Source of the DNA: Avena insularis
Lineage: Eukaryota; Streptophyta; Magnoliopsida; Poales; Poaceae
Length of the DNA: 64,000 nucleotides
Direction: 5' to 3'
Assembly: GCA_023614405.1 (NCBI GenBank)
Contig: CM042686.1
Span: forward strand, 352,664,329 to 352,728,328
Shown: positions 9,860-22,310 of the stretch, in pieces
How positions within the stretch are numbered: the stretch's first letter is position 1
How the letters are laid out: each line of letters opens with the position of its first letter
Program-made: the position numbers and the translations under genes
The notes under the pieces: generated by a model
What the model saw: the letters and a program-made list of their open reading frames with translations, nothing else
Database searches by the model: none
Told to the model about the DNA's origin: nothing

Positions 9860-11450
9860 AGGGGGAAAGTGATAATTCTTTTTAGCAGATATTCATGTCA
9901 AAATTCAGCAGTATAGAACAAGATAATTTTTTTTCAACAGATTCGAAGTTCATATTTAGTAGCACTTGACCAATTCAGCAGCATTTCAAAAGTGAACAAT
10001 TCGGCAATACAGACATTGAAATACAATAGCAGTATAGAGAGAACCAGTTCTTGTTTCAACTCTAAAAATCTTGTCGCGCGATCAGTTTACCCTTTTCACC
10101 AAACACACTCGACCATTGGAGCAAGCAAAACTGACAATCAAGTCTGCTTTGAGTACCTTCTTTGCACATCAATGCATGTTTGACCCCCGTATGCAACCCA
10201 AAATGTCCAAGTCTCATCTAGATTGTGACAAGGCCATGTTTCAAAAGAAAATCAAGACTATCTACTGCCCTCAATTTAAACAAGCCAGTACATCAGTATT
10301 AGTTTCACAAAATGCTTTAGTAATAGCAACGATAGAATATTTGAAAGATTTAGTAGTTTTCCTGCTTGAAATTCTATAGTAGTACAGAGAGAATAATTTC
10401 TTGTTCGAGATCAAAAAACCTATGCATGATCAGTTTGGCCTATTCTCTGAAGGGACTTGATCATTGGAGCAAGAAAAACTGACGATCATATCTGCTTCTG
10501 TGTGAATACCTGCTCCTTCCTTCAATGCCTGTGTGACCACCCATATGCAACCCAAAATGCCCAAGACTCATATATATAATTTTGACAATGCTAAGTTTCA
10601 AAATAGATGCAAGCCAATCTGATGACTTCATCTAAACAAGTACCAGTACATCACAGTTCGCTCTACAAAATAATATACTAATAGTAATGATAGAACATTT
10701 TACAGATTCAATATCATTTGAAAGATTCAGCAGTATAGAATGAGACCGTAGAAATATCAGATAGATTCCTAGTTCATATTCAGCAGCACTTGACAGAGTT
10801 AGCAGAACATTTCAAAGTGACTGGTTGGCAATACACAGACAATGACCAAAAGAATTGACAGATTCAGCAATGCGGACATTGAAATTCAATAGATGTAGCA
10901 AGGGCTGATTCGAAAGGAAAGTGAGACCATATTTTGCACTCGACCAGTCGATCTGAACAAGTACCGAACACAAATTTTGACAGGTTCAATAGATTTTGAA
11001 AGATTCAGTAGTACATAATAAGAAAGAAAAATATCGACAGGTTCCCAGTTCACATTCAAAGGCACTTGGACATATTCAGCAACATTTCAAAGTGACAGAT
11101 TCGGTTTGCCCTTTTCTCTGAACACTCGATAATTGGAGCAAAAAAAACTGACGATCAAATCTGCTTTTGTGTGCATGCCTCCTTTTCACATCAATGCCTG
11201 TGTGTGAACTCCATAGGCAACTCAAAATTACCAATGCCTCGTCTAGATTATGAGTCTAGGACAAGGCCAAGTTACCAAAGAAAAGCAAGACCATCTACTG
11301 TACTTGATCTAAACAAGTACTGGTACATTAGTATCAGTTCTATAAAATACTTAGTTACTAGCAACGATAGAACAAAGGCAAAGCAGTACCATCTCATGCC
11401 CTTGATCTAAACTAGTATCAGTATATAGTACAAAATACTCCGAAATACAT
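9860..11450. repeat. Three diverged tandem blocks, non-coding
   Basis: Three blocks share the same order of landmarks: ctgacgatcaa(g)tctgctt, atgcaacccaaaatg(t)cc, catctagattgtgacaagg, aaacaagtaccagtacatcag, and agcaacgatagaac. They begin near 10130, 10480 and 11147. They are separated by variants of gattcagcagtatagaa, itself repeated many times from 9905 to 11100. Nothing in the blocks looks coding on either strand. They lie just downstream of the DUF295 relic. Confidence 0.6.
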
Positions 11451-11523
11451 GAACTACTACTATACTATTACCACTTTGCAGCCAAAATAGTTCAACATGG
11501 TCGATACCAACAGAGCTATCGTA

Positions 11524-12978
11524 TTACATAGTATTACGATTACTTACGGTAGCTAGGTTCCAATTGCGGGCATTAGCGAAGCTCGGGATGAACCATAATG
11601 GAGTCTCCAGAGATTTCCATGCAACGTTGGTTGAGAAACCAACAATTGCTTCTTTAGTATTTAGACTAAAGCAACATATTGCAGGAAACGACATATATCG
11701 AAGTCCTATTGCATGGTGGAAGGTGTAGACATAGTTGCTTCTCGTCAGATATCCTGGGGCAACATCTGCACCACCTACTACAATGTTAATCAGATAGTTC
11801 AATCCAAGGAAAAGGGAATGTGCTCCCAGGTCAGTAATCGTTATCCATGGCTTAGGTGGATACGAGTAAGCAGTGTACTTTGAGTACACCTTGTAGCCAA
11901 ACCTAGTAGCATAGGTGCCATAAGTGTGACCGCAGTGATCAAAACTATGATCAGCAACATGATTGCCATGACCATAATAAGTACCACCATAAAACACCTC
12001 ATCAGTAATGCCCTCTTCATGGATAAGAAGAAGGCGAGATTCAACTGAAGATATTGCTAAGAACCATAAACCAGGTTCGTGCTTGTCATCATCTATGGTA
12101 TCAAGGTTGCCCTCCTCGAGATGCGTGTCAGGTGGTGATGGGAGCAGAATCGTACCTTGAAAAAGAAATGACGGCCAAATCAGCCAATACTAGTTTACAT
12201 CCATTAAAACTGAAGCTAGTGTTTAGAACATGAGTGGATCAAACTTACCAAAATATAGATGATTCCAGACATAAACACTGCCACTCTCAGTGGCTGCAAA
12301 CACCAGACCCTTGTGGATAACTGCATTGCTGTATCTAAAATAGCTCTAGAACTGGTTCTCAAGAACTGTCCATGCATACTCATCGCCATCAAGGGTAGCA
12401 ATTGAGTAGTCGAAGATAGCAACAAGAGAGAAATCTAAATATTCCGCAGGAGCTGTGGGAGCTCGGCAAATAGCAATCTTCCAGAGGAAAATAGGGCAAT
12501 CATTATGCATGAATGTAAACAGATCATTGGTGGGTACAAACTCATCGAATTGTGGGAGATGAACGTGTTGATGAGTGTACACATTAACAAGATCCAACTT
12601 GCACTCGAACCCAACAGTGGTGATCCAATCTCCATTGACACCTACCCACTACATATCCATACAATTCGAGAGCACAACATCAGAGGAGAACCTGTCTAGC
12701 GGTGTCATCTTGCATGTCGTGCCCTTTCCCTCGAAGTACTTGTTGCATTCCCATGGTTTCTTAGTTGGGTGAGAATGAAGAACACAAGGGAGGCCAAACG
12801 GCTGAGAAGCAAGTAAAGTTGCACTATATTTTGCAGAGTCAAGAAGATGTTTGGATGAACCGGCGAGGCTCGCTGCGGTGATGACATCGCTTTTTGTTAT
12901 AAGTTCTTCAAGCGGGCCTTCGGTAAAAACCTCCTGGACCAGCTCAGAATCATCACTGTCATTGCTCGGTCCTGCCAT
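11524..12978 (-). pseudogene. DUF295 (KIB-type beta-propeller) family pseudogene
   Basis: Exon 1 runs from the ATG at 12978-12976 to 12249. The intron is 12248-12156 (GTAAGT donor, TTTTTCAAG acceptor, 93 bp). Exon 2 runs from 12155 to the stop at 11524. The frame joins cleanly across the intron, giving about 453 codons. Diagnostic DUF295 features are present in order: SQPFGLPCVL near residue 60, a blade beginning GDWITTVGFECKLDLVN, SNAVIHKGLVFA near the end of exon 1, SRLLLIHEEG, and the family signature WITITDLGAHSLFLGLN in exon 2, with a final TPLWFIPSF. Two in-frame TAG codons, at 12649-12651 and 12346-12348, interrupt exon 1. DUF295 proteins are plant-specific and many are organelle-targeted or F-box-linked; the role of this copy is unknown. 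The stops make it a likely pseudogene. Confidence 0.75.
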
Positions 12979-13540
12979 CACAAGGGAGATGATGGAAGTT
13001 GGGACGGTGGCTTGATTTGGTGTTCTGAAAAAGAGGGAAGATCGATGGTCGTAGGCGGGATAGGGAGAAGAACAAACACTTACATACTATGCGGTGAACA
13101 TGATTGGAAAGCGGCGTTGTGGAGGACAATAAAATGAAAATGGGCGCATGTTCCTCCGCTCCAGTTCCCTTCAGAATAGTACTACCCTGCTCCAGTTCCC
13201 TCCATAATAAATCTTTCTTATAAAATGAAAACGGAGTACTACTGAGTAGAATGTAGGGGTAGTTGTAGGAGTAGCGTTCCACCTGTAATAATAATTTCTC
13301 CCGTTCTCAAGATCTTTTGTGGTACTAGTTTCCAACAAAAAAACTCTTGTGTAATTTCTGGTCAAATTGATGGCCATGCCAATTTACAAGAAAGATTTCC
13401 ATATATACAGATCGAAACACCCCAAAAAATATGTGGTGCGATTCTGATGTGTTTTGTTTGTACTAATACTGACTTCACAAAACGACACATTTTTTTACAC
13501 CTGGGAATTTAATATGCTATTTTTTTGGACATAAAGGGTC
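12979..13540. other. Upstream flank of the DUF295 relic, nothing recognised
   Basis: AT-rich sequence with no clear promoter element or transposon end. A short direct repeat of ctccagttccct occurs at about 13159 and 13190. Confidence 0.4.
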
Positions 13541-13547
13541 CAACCAT

Positions 13548-13671
13548 ACACTAGAAACATTGTTTACTATTCCACAATGAACCCATCTACAAAATATGGG
13601 CACATTATCATAAACTACGAAATAGATATGGAATTTGGCCTTGTTCATCTTGCTTGAAACCCAAGAATGTT
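13548..13671 (-). repeat. Inverted copy of a satellite edge block
   Basis: On the minus strand this reads CATTCTTGGGTTTCAAGC..., then CATAGTTT-like, GCCCATATTTTGTAGATGGG and TAAACAATGTTTCTAGTG. The plus strand at about 55905-56040 has the same order (attcttgggtttgaagc, catagtttgtgg, cccatatttggg, tagatgggtgg, taaacaatattgcctactag). It is therefore a diverged, inverted copy of the array-edge block, placed just outside the left end of the satellite. Confidence 0.6.
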
Positions 13672-13875
13672 AATACATATAGTAGGCCATATTGTTAAAC
13701 ATGGTTTTTGTAAGGCTGCCAAATTTTTTATCCTTGTTTTGAAAACAATCGAACAAAAAATAATGAGTACTAATAACAGAAGAATTTGCACTATGTTCTC
13801 CTGCATGTAATACTTTCCATCAAGATAAACATGAGTTTTGACAACTATTTAAAGATAAAGATGAGTGTGAACATT

Positions 13876-16686
13876 CTTGGATTTCAAGCCAAACGACCAA
13901 GGTCAAGGCCATATTTACATCATACTTTATGCCGATGATCCCATATTAGAGAATTTGGATGGAGATAGATTTGGCCATATTTTTTAAACAATCAAAGAGG
14001 AAGTAGTGTGAAGAGTTTGGATGAGATCAGTTGATATATGAAGAAGGAGTCGAACCAGAAATTTTTCCTTTCAGGGTCCTTGTGCTAAATGTATGGACCT
14101 CGATGTAATTTTCCCCATTTAGGTCCTTGATGTAAAATGTACTCCCACCGCCCGTGTAAAATTCTAACCTAAAAGTAAGTTCTGAAATTTAAACAAATTT
14201 AAGCTTAGTTGTCAACGAGTATGAACCATGCTTGGATTTCAAGCCGAATGACCAAGGTCAAGGCCATATTTACATCATACTTTATGTTGATGATCCCATA
14301 TCCAAGAATTTGCATGCCGACAAATTTTTGGCCATATTTGGAAAACAATCAAAGAGGAAGTAGTATTAAAGTATGGCTCGATCAGCCGATCTCTCAAGAA
14401 GGAGTCGTACCCAACTATTTTCCTTGCTTAATTTTAGGGGGGGGGCTGTGCTAAATGTGTGGACCACGATGTAATTTACCTTTTTAGGTCCTTGATGTAA
14501 AATGTACTCCCACCGCCCGTGTAAAATTCTACCCTAAAAGTAAGTGGTGAAATTTAAATGAATTTAAGCTTAGTTGTTAATGAGTATGAACATTCTTGGA
14601 TTTCAAGCCGAAGGACCAAGGTCAAGGCCATATCAACATCTTACTTTATGTTGATGATCCCATATCCAAGAATTCGAATACCGATAGACTTGGCTATATT
14701 TTGAAAACAATTGAAGAGGAAGTAGTATGAAGAGTATGGCTCGATCGGCTACTCTCTCGAGAAGGAGCCAAACCCGACTGTTTTCCTTGCTTAGTTTTAG
14801 GGTCCTTTGTGCTGAATGTATGGACCCCAGTGTAGATTTCCTTTTTTAGGTCCTTGATGTAAAATATACTCCCACCACCAGTGTAAAATTCTAACCAAAA
14901 AGTAAGTGGTGAAATTTAAATGATTTTAAGCTTCATTGTCAATAAGTACGAACATCCTTGGATTTTAAGCCGAACGACCAAAGTCAAGGTCATATCTACA
15001 TCATACTTTATGCTGATGATCCCATATCAGATAATTTGCATGGCGACAGATTTTGCCATATATTTTAAACAATCAAAGAGGAAGTAGTATGAAGAGTTTA
15101 GCTGAGATCAGCTGATCTCTCAAGGAGTCAAACCACAAAGTATTCCTTTCGTGGTCCTTTGTGCTAAATGTATGGACCTCGATGTAATTTACCCTTTTAG
15201 GTCCTTGATGTAAAATGAATTCCCACCCGTGTAAAATTCTAACCTAAAAGTAAGTGCTGAAATTTAAACAAATTTAACCTTACTTGTCAACGAGTATGTC
15301 AAGGCCATATCTACATCATACTTTATGTTGATGATCCCATATCCAAGAATTTGCATGCCGACAAATTTGTGGCCATATTTGGAAAACAATCAAAGAGGAA
15401 GTAGTATTATAGTATGGCCCGTCTATTTTCCTTGCTTAATTTTTTTTGGGGGGGGTGTGCTAAATGTGTGGACCACGATGTAATTTCCCTTTTTAGGTCC
15501 ATGATGTAAAATGTACTCCCACCGCCCGTGTAAACTTCTACCCTAAAAGTAAGTGGTGAAATTTGAATGAAATTAAGCTTAGTTGTCAATGAGTATGAAC
15601 ATTCTTGGATTTCAAGCCGAAGGACCAAAGTCAAGGTCATATCAACATCATACTTTATGTTGATGATCCCATATCCAAGAATTGGAATACCGATAGATTT
15701 GGATATATTTTGGAAACAATTGAAGAGGAAGTAGTATGAAGAGTATGGCTCAATCAGCTGCACTCTCGAGAAGGAGTTGAACCCGACTGTTTTCCTTGCT
15801 TAGTTTTAGGTTCCTTTGTGCTGAATGTATGGACCTCGGTGTAGATTTCCTTTTTTTAGGTCCTTGATGTAAAATGTACTCCCACCGCTAGTGTAAAATT
15901 CTAACCAAAAAGTAAGTGGTGAAATTTAAATGATTTTAAGCTTAGTTGTCAACAAGTACGAACATTCTTGGATTTTAAGCCGAACGACGAAAGTCAAGGA
16001 CATATCTACATCATACTTTATGCTGATGATCCCATATCAGAGAATTTTCATGGCGACAAATTTTGCCATATTTTTTAAACAATCAAATAGGAAGTAGTAT
16101 GAAGAGTTTAGCCGTGATCAGCTGATCTCTCAAGAAGGAGTTGAACCACAAAGTTTTCCTTTCAGGGTCCTTTGTGCTAAATGTATGGACCTCGATGTAA
16201 TTTTCCCTTTTTTAGGTCCTTGATGTAAAATGAATTCCCATCACCCATGTAAAATTCTAACTTAAAAGTAAGTGCTAAAATTTAAACAAATTTAACCTCA
16301 CTTGTCAATGAGTATGAACCATTCTTGGATTTCAAACCGAACGACCAAGGTCAAGGCCATATCTACATCATACTTTATGTTGATGATCCCATATCCAAGA
16401 ATTTGTATGCCAACAAATTTGTGGCCATATTTTGAAAACAATCGAAGAGGAAGTAGTATTAAAGTATGGCTCGATCAGCTGATCTCTCGAGAAGGAGTCG
16501 TACCCGTCTATTTTCCTTGCTTAATTTTAGGGGGGTTTGTGCTAAATGTGTGGACCACGATATAATTTCCCTTTTTAGGTCCTTGATGTAAAATATACTC
16601 CCACTCCGATGTAAAATTCTAACCTAAAAGTATAAGTGGTGAAATTTAGACGATTTTAAGATTAGTTGTCAACAAGTACAAACATT
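13876..16686 (+). repeat. HOR copy 1 (2811 bp)
   Basis: Monomer order C-A-B-C-A-B-C-A. The first monomer starts with a diverged left edge (gatgagtgtgaac instead of acaagtacaaac) and has tgccgatgat where other copies have gct or gtt. A 3-bp loss in ctctcaaggagtc near 15120 and a shortened cccacccgtg near 15225 are private to this edge copy. Confidence 0.9.
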
Positions 16687-19499
16687 CTTGGATTTCAAGC
16701 CGAACGACCAAAGTCAAGGACATATATACATCATACTTTATGCTGATGATCCCATATTAGAGAATTTGGATGGAGATAGATTTGGCCATATTTTTTAAAC
16801 AATCAAAGAGGAAGTAGTGTGAAGAGTTTGGATGAGATCAGTTGATATATGAAGAAGGAGTCGAACCAGAAATTTTTCCTTTCAGGGTCCTTGTGCTAAA
16901 TGTATGGACCTCGATGTAATTTTCCCCATTTAGGTCCTTGATGTAAAATGTACTCCCACCGCCCGTGTAAAATTCTAACCTAAAAGTAAGTTCTGAAATT
17001 TAAACAAATTTAAGCTTAGTTGTCAACGAGTATGAACCATGCTTGGATTTCAAGCCGAATGACCAAGGTCAAGGCCATATTTACATCATACTTTATGTTG
17101 ATGATCCCATATCCAAGAATTTGCATGCCGACAAATTTTTGGCCATATTTGGAAAACAATCAAAGAGGAAGTAGTATTAAAGTATGGCTCGATCAGCCGA
17201 TCTCTCAAGAAGGAGTCGTACCCAACTATTTTCCTTGCTTAATTTTAGGGGGGGGCTGTGCTAAATGTGTGGACCACGATGTAATTTACCTTTTTAGGTC
17301 CTTGATGTAAAATGTACTCCCACCGCCCGTGTAAAATTCTACCCTAAAAGTAAGTGGTGAAATTTAAATGAATTTAAGCTTAGTTGTTAATGAGTATGAA
17401 CATTCTTGGATTTCAAGCCGAAGGACCAAGGTCAAGGCCATATCAACATCTTACTTTATGTTGATGATCCCATATCCAAGAATTCGAATACCGATAGACT
17501 TGGCTATATTTTGAAAACAATTGAAGAGGAAGTAGTATGAAGAGTATGGCTCGATCGGCTACTCTCTCGAGAAGGAGCCAAACCCATGCTTTTCCTTGCT
17601 TAGTTTTAGGGTCCTTTGTGCTGAATGTATGGACCCCAGTGTAGATTTCCTTTTTTTAGGTCCTTGATGTAAAATATACTCCCACCACCAGTGTAAAATT
17701 CTAACCAAAAAGTAAGTGGTGAAATTTAAATGATCTTAAGCTTCATTGTCAATAAGTACGGACATCCTTGGATTTTAAGCCGAACGACCAAAGTCAAGGT
17801 CATATCTACATCATACTTTATGCTGATGATCCCATATCAGATAATTTGCATGGCGACAGATTTTGCCATATATTTTAAACAATCAAAGAGGAAGTAGTAT
17901 GAAGAGTTTAGCTGAGATCAGCTGATCTCTCAAGAAGGAGTCAAACCACAAAGTATTCCTTTCAGGGTCCTTTGTGCTAAATGTATGGACCTCGATGTAA
18001 TTTACCCTTTTTAGGTCCTTGATGTAAAATGAATTCCCACCACCCGTGTAAAATTCTAACCTAAAAGTAAGTGCTGAAATTTAAACAAATTTAACCTTAC
18101 TTGTCAACGAGTATGTCAAGGCCATATCTACATCATACTTTATGTTGATGATCCCATATCCAAGAATTTGCATGCCGACAAATTTGTGGCCATATTTGGA
18201 AAACAATCAAAGAGGAAGTAGTATTATAGTATGGCCCGTCTATTTTCCTTGCTTAATTTTTTTTGGGGGGGGTGTGCTAAATGTGTGGACCACGATGTAA
18301 TTTCCCTTTTTAGGTCCATGATGTAAAATGTACTCCCACCGCCCGTGTAAACTTCTACCCTAAAAGTAAGTGGTGAAATTTGAATGAAATTAAGCTTAGT
18401 TGTCAATGAGTATGAACATTCTTGGATTTCAAGCCGAAGGACCAAAGTCAAGGTCATATCAACATCATACTTTATGTTGATGATCCCATATCCAAGAATT
18501 GGAATACCGATAGATTTGGATATATTTTGGAAACAATTGAAGAGGAAGTAGTATGAAGAGTATGGCTCAATCAATGCACTCTCGAGAAGGAGTTGAACCC
18601 ATTGTTTTCCTTGCTTAGTTTTAGGTTCCTTTTGTGAATGTATGGACCTCGGTGTAGATTTCCTTTTTTTAGGTCCTTGATGTAAAATGTACTCCCACCG
18701 CTAGTGTAAAATTCTAACCAAAAAGTAAGTGGTGAAATTTAAATGATTTTAAGCTTAGTTGTCAACAAGTACGAACATTCTTGGATTTTAAGCCGAACGA
18801 CGAAAGTCAAGGACATATCTACATCATACTTTATGCTGATGATCCCATATCAGAGAATTTTCATGGCGACAAATTTTGCCATATTTTTTAAACAATCAAA
18901 TAGGAAGTAGTATGAAGAGTTTAGCCGTGATCAGCTGATCTCTCAAGAAGGAGTTGAACCACAAAGTTTTCCTTTCAGGGTCCTTTGTGCTAAATGTATG
19001 GACCTCGATGTAATTTTCCCTTTTTTAGGTCCTTGATGTAAAATGAATTCCCATCACCCATGTAAAATTCTAACTTAAAAGTAAGTGCTAAAATTTAAAC
19101 AAATTTAACCTCACTTGTCAATGAGTATGAACCATTCTTGGATTTCAAACCGAACGACCAAGGTCAAGGCCATATCTACATCATACTTTATGTTGATGAT
19201 CCCATATCCAAGAATTTGTATGCCAACAAATTTGTGGCCATATTTTGAAAACAATCGAAGAGGAAGTAGTATTAAAGTATGGCTCGATCAGCTGATCTCT
19301 CGAGAAGGAGTCGTACCCGTCTATTTTCCTTGCTTAATTTTAGGGGGGTTTGTGCTAAATGTGTGGACCACGATATAATTTCCCTTTTTAGGTCCTTGAT
19401 GTAAAATATACTCCCACTCCGATGTAAAATTCTAACCTAAAAGTATAAGTGGTGAAATTTAGACGATTTTAAGATTAGTTGTCAACAAGTACAAACATT
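16687..19499 (+). repeat. HOR copy 2 (2813 bp)
   Basis: Same eight monomers. It shares tgatcttaag and tacggacatcc in the fourth monomer with copies 3 and 4. Small losses at 17585 (acccatgctt for acccgactgtt) and at 18573 and 18597 are described under findings. Confidence 0.9.
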
Positions 19500-22310
19500 C
19501 TTGGATTTCAAGCCGAACGACCAAAGTCAAGGACATATATACATCATACTTTATGTTGATGATCCCATATTAGAGAATTTGGATGGAGATAGATTTGGCC
19601 ATATTTTTTAAACAATCAAAGAGGAAGTAGTGTGAAGAGTTTGGATGAGATCAGTTGATATATGAAGAAGGAGTCGAACCAGAAATTTTTCCTTTCAGGG
19701 TCCTTGTGCTAAATGTATGGACCTCGATGTAATTTTCCCCATTTAGGTCCTTGATGTAAAATGTACTCCCACCGCCCGTGTAAAATTCTAACCTAAAAGT
19801 AAGTTCTGAAATTTAAACAAATTTAAGCTTAGTTGTCAACGAGTATGAACCATGCTTGGATTTCAAGCCGAATGACCAAGGTCAAGGCCATATTTACATC
19901 ATACTTTATGTTGATGATCCCATATCCAAGAATTTGCATGCCGACAAATTTTTGGCCATATTTGGAAAACAATCAAAGAGGAAGTAGTATTAAAGTATGG
20001 CTCGATCAGCCGATCTCTCAAGAAGGAGTCGTACCCAACTATTTTCCTTGCTTAATTTTAGGGGGGGGCTGTGCTAAATGTGTGGACCACGATGTAATTT
20101 ACCTTTTTAGGTCCTTGATGTAAAATGTACTCCCACCACCCGTGTAAAATTCTACCCTAAAAGTAAGTGGTGAAATTTAAATGAATTTAAGCTTAGTTGT
20201 TAATGAGTATGAACATTCTTGGATTTCAAGCCGAAGGACCAAGGTCAAGGCCATATCAACATCTTACTTTATGTTGATGATCCCATATCCAAGAATTCGA
20301 ATATCGATAGACTTGGCTATATTTTGAAAACAATTGAAGAGGAAGTAGTATGAAGAGTATGGCTCGATCGGCTACTCTCTCGAGAAGGAGCCAAACCCGA
20401 CTGTTTTCCTTGCTTAGTTTTAGGGTCCTTTGTGCTGAATGTATGGACCCCAGTGTAGATTTCCTTTTTTTAGGTCCTTGATGTAAAATATACTCCCACC
20501 ACCAGTGTAAAATTCTAACCAAAAAGTAAGTGGTGAAATTTAAATGATCTTAAGCTTCATTGTCAATAAGTACGGACATCCTTGGATTTTAAGCCGAACG
20601 ACCAAAGTCAAGGTCATATCTACATCATACTTTATGCTGATGATCCCATATCAGATAATTTGCATGGCGACAGATTTTGCCATATATTTTAAACAATCAA
20701 AGAGGAAGTAGTATGAAGAGTTTAGCTGAGATCAGCTGATCTCTGAAGAAGGAGTCAAACCACAAAGTATTCCTTTCAGGGTCCTTTGTGCTAAATGTAT
20801 GGACCTTGATGTAATTTACCCTTTTTAGGTCCTTGATGTAAAATGAATTCCCACCACCCGTGTAAAATTCTAACCTAAAAGTAAGTGCTGAAATTTAAAC
20901 AAATTTAACCTTACTTGTCAACGAGTATGTCAAGGCCATATCTACATCATACTTTATGTTGATGATCCCATATCCAAGAATTTGCATGCCGACAAATTTG
21001 TGGCCATATTTGGAAAACAATCAAAGAGGAAGTAGTATTATAGTATGGCCCGTCTATTTTCCTTGCTTAATTTTTTTTGGGGGGGGTGTGCTAAATGTGT
21101 GGACCACGATGTAATTTCCCTTTTTAGGTCCATGATGTAAAATGTACTCCCACCGCCCGTGTAAACTTCTACCCTAAAAGTAAGTGGTGAAATTTGAATG
21201 AAATTAAGCTTAGTTGTCAATGAGTATGAACATTCTTGGATTTCAAGCCGAAGGACCAAAGTCAAGGTCATATCAACATCATACTTTATGTTGATGATCC
21301 CATATCCAAGAATTGGAATACCGATAGATTTGGATATATTTTGGAAACAATTGAAGAGGAAGTAGTATGAAGAGTATGGCTCAATCAGCTGCACTCTCGA
21401 GAAGGAGTTGAACCCGACTGTTTTCCTTGCTTAGTTTTAGGTTCCTTTGTGCTGAATGTATGGACCTCGGTGTAGATTTCCTTTTTTTAGGTCCTTGATG
21501 TAAAATGTACTCCCACCGCTAGTGTAAAATTCTAACCAAAAAGTAAATGGTGAAATTTAAATGATTTTAAGCTTAGTTGTCAACAAGTACGAACATTCTT
21601 GGATTTTAAGCCGAACGACGAAAGTCAAGGACATATCTACATCATACTTTATGCTGATGATCCCATATCAGAGAATTTTCATGGCGACAAATTTTGCCAT
21701 ATTTTTTAAACAATCAAATAGGAAGTAGTATGAAGAGTTTAGCCGTGATCAGCTGATCTCTCAAGAAGGAGTTGAACCACAAAGTTTTCCTTTCAGGGTC
21801 CTTTGTGCTAAATGTATGGACCTTGATGTAATTTTCCCTTTTTTAGGTCCTTGATGTAAAATGAATTCCCATCACCCATGTAAAATTCTAACTTAAAAGT
21901 AAGTGCTAAAATTTAAACAAATTTAACCTCACTTGTCAATGAGTATGAACCATTCTTGGATTTCAAACGAGCGACCAAGGTCAAGGCCATATCTACATCA
22001 TACTTTATGTTGATGATCCCATATCCAAGAATTTGTATGCCAACAAATTTGTGGCCATATTTTGAAAACAATCGAAGAGGAAGTAGTATTAAAGTATGGC
22101 TCGATCGGTGATCTCTCGAGAAGGAGTCGTGCGTCTATTTTCCTTGCTTAATTTTAGGGGTTTGTGCTAAATGTGTGGACCACGATATAATTTCCCTTTT
22201 AGGTCCTTGATGTAAAATATACTCCCACTCCGATGTAAAATTCTAACCTAAAAGTATAAGTGGTGAAATTTAGACGATTTTAAGATTAGTTGTCAACAAG
22301 TACAAACATT
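19500..22310 (+). repeat. HOR copy 3 (2811 bp)
   Basis: It has gttgatgat in the first monomer and cccaccacccgtg after the second, both shared with copy 6. The variant gaccttgatg occurs twice (20813 and 21831) where other copies have gacctcgatg. Indels cluster at 21967-22200. Confidence 0.9.

Noticed and set aside
14528..14545. Telomere-like ccctaaa in the satellite
   Set aside because: It is a single heptamer in accctaaaagtaagt per monomer, not a tandem array, and other monomers have aacctaaaag.
13876..16687. CENP-B-box-like motif in the monomer
   Set aside because: No segment matched the spaced TTCG...CGGG pattern, so centromere identity is not claimed from motif evidence.
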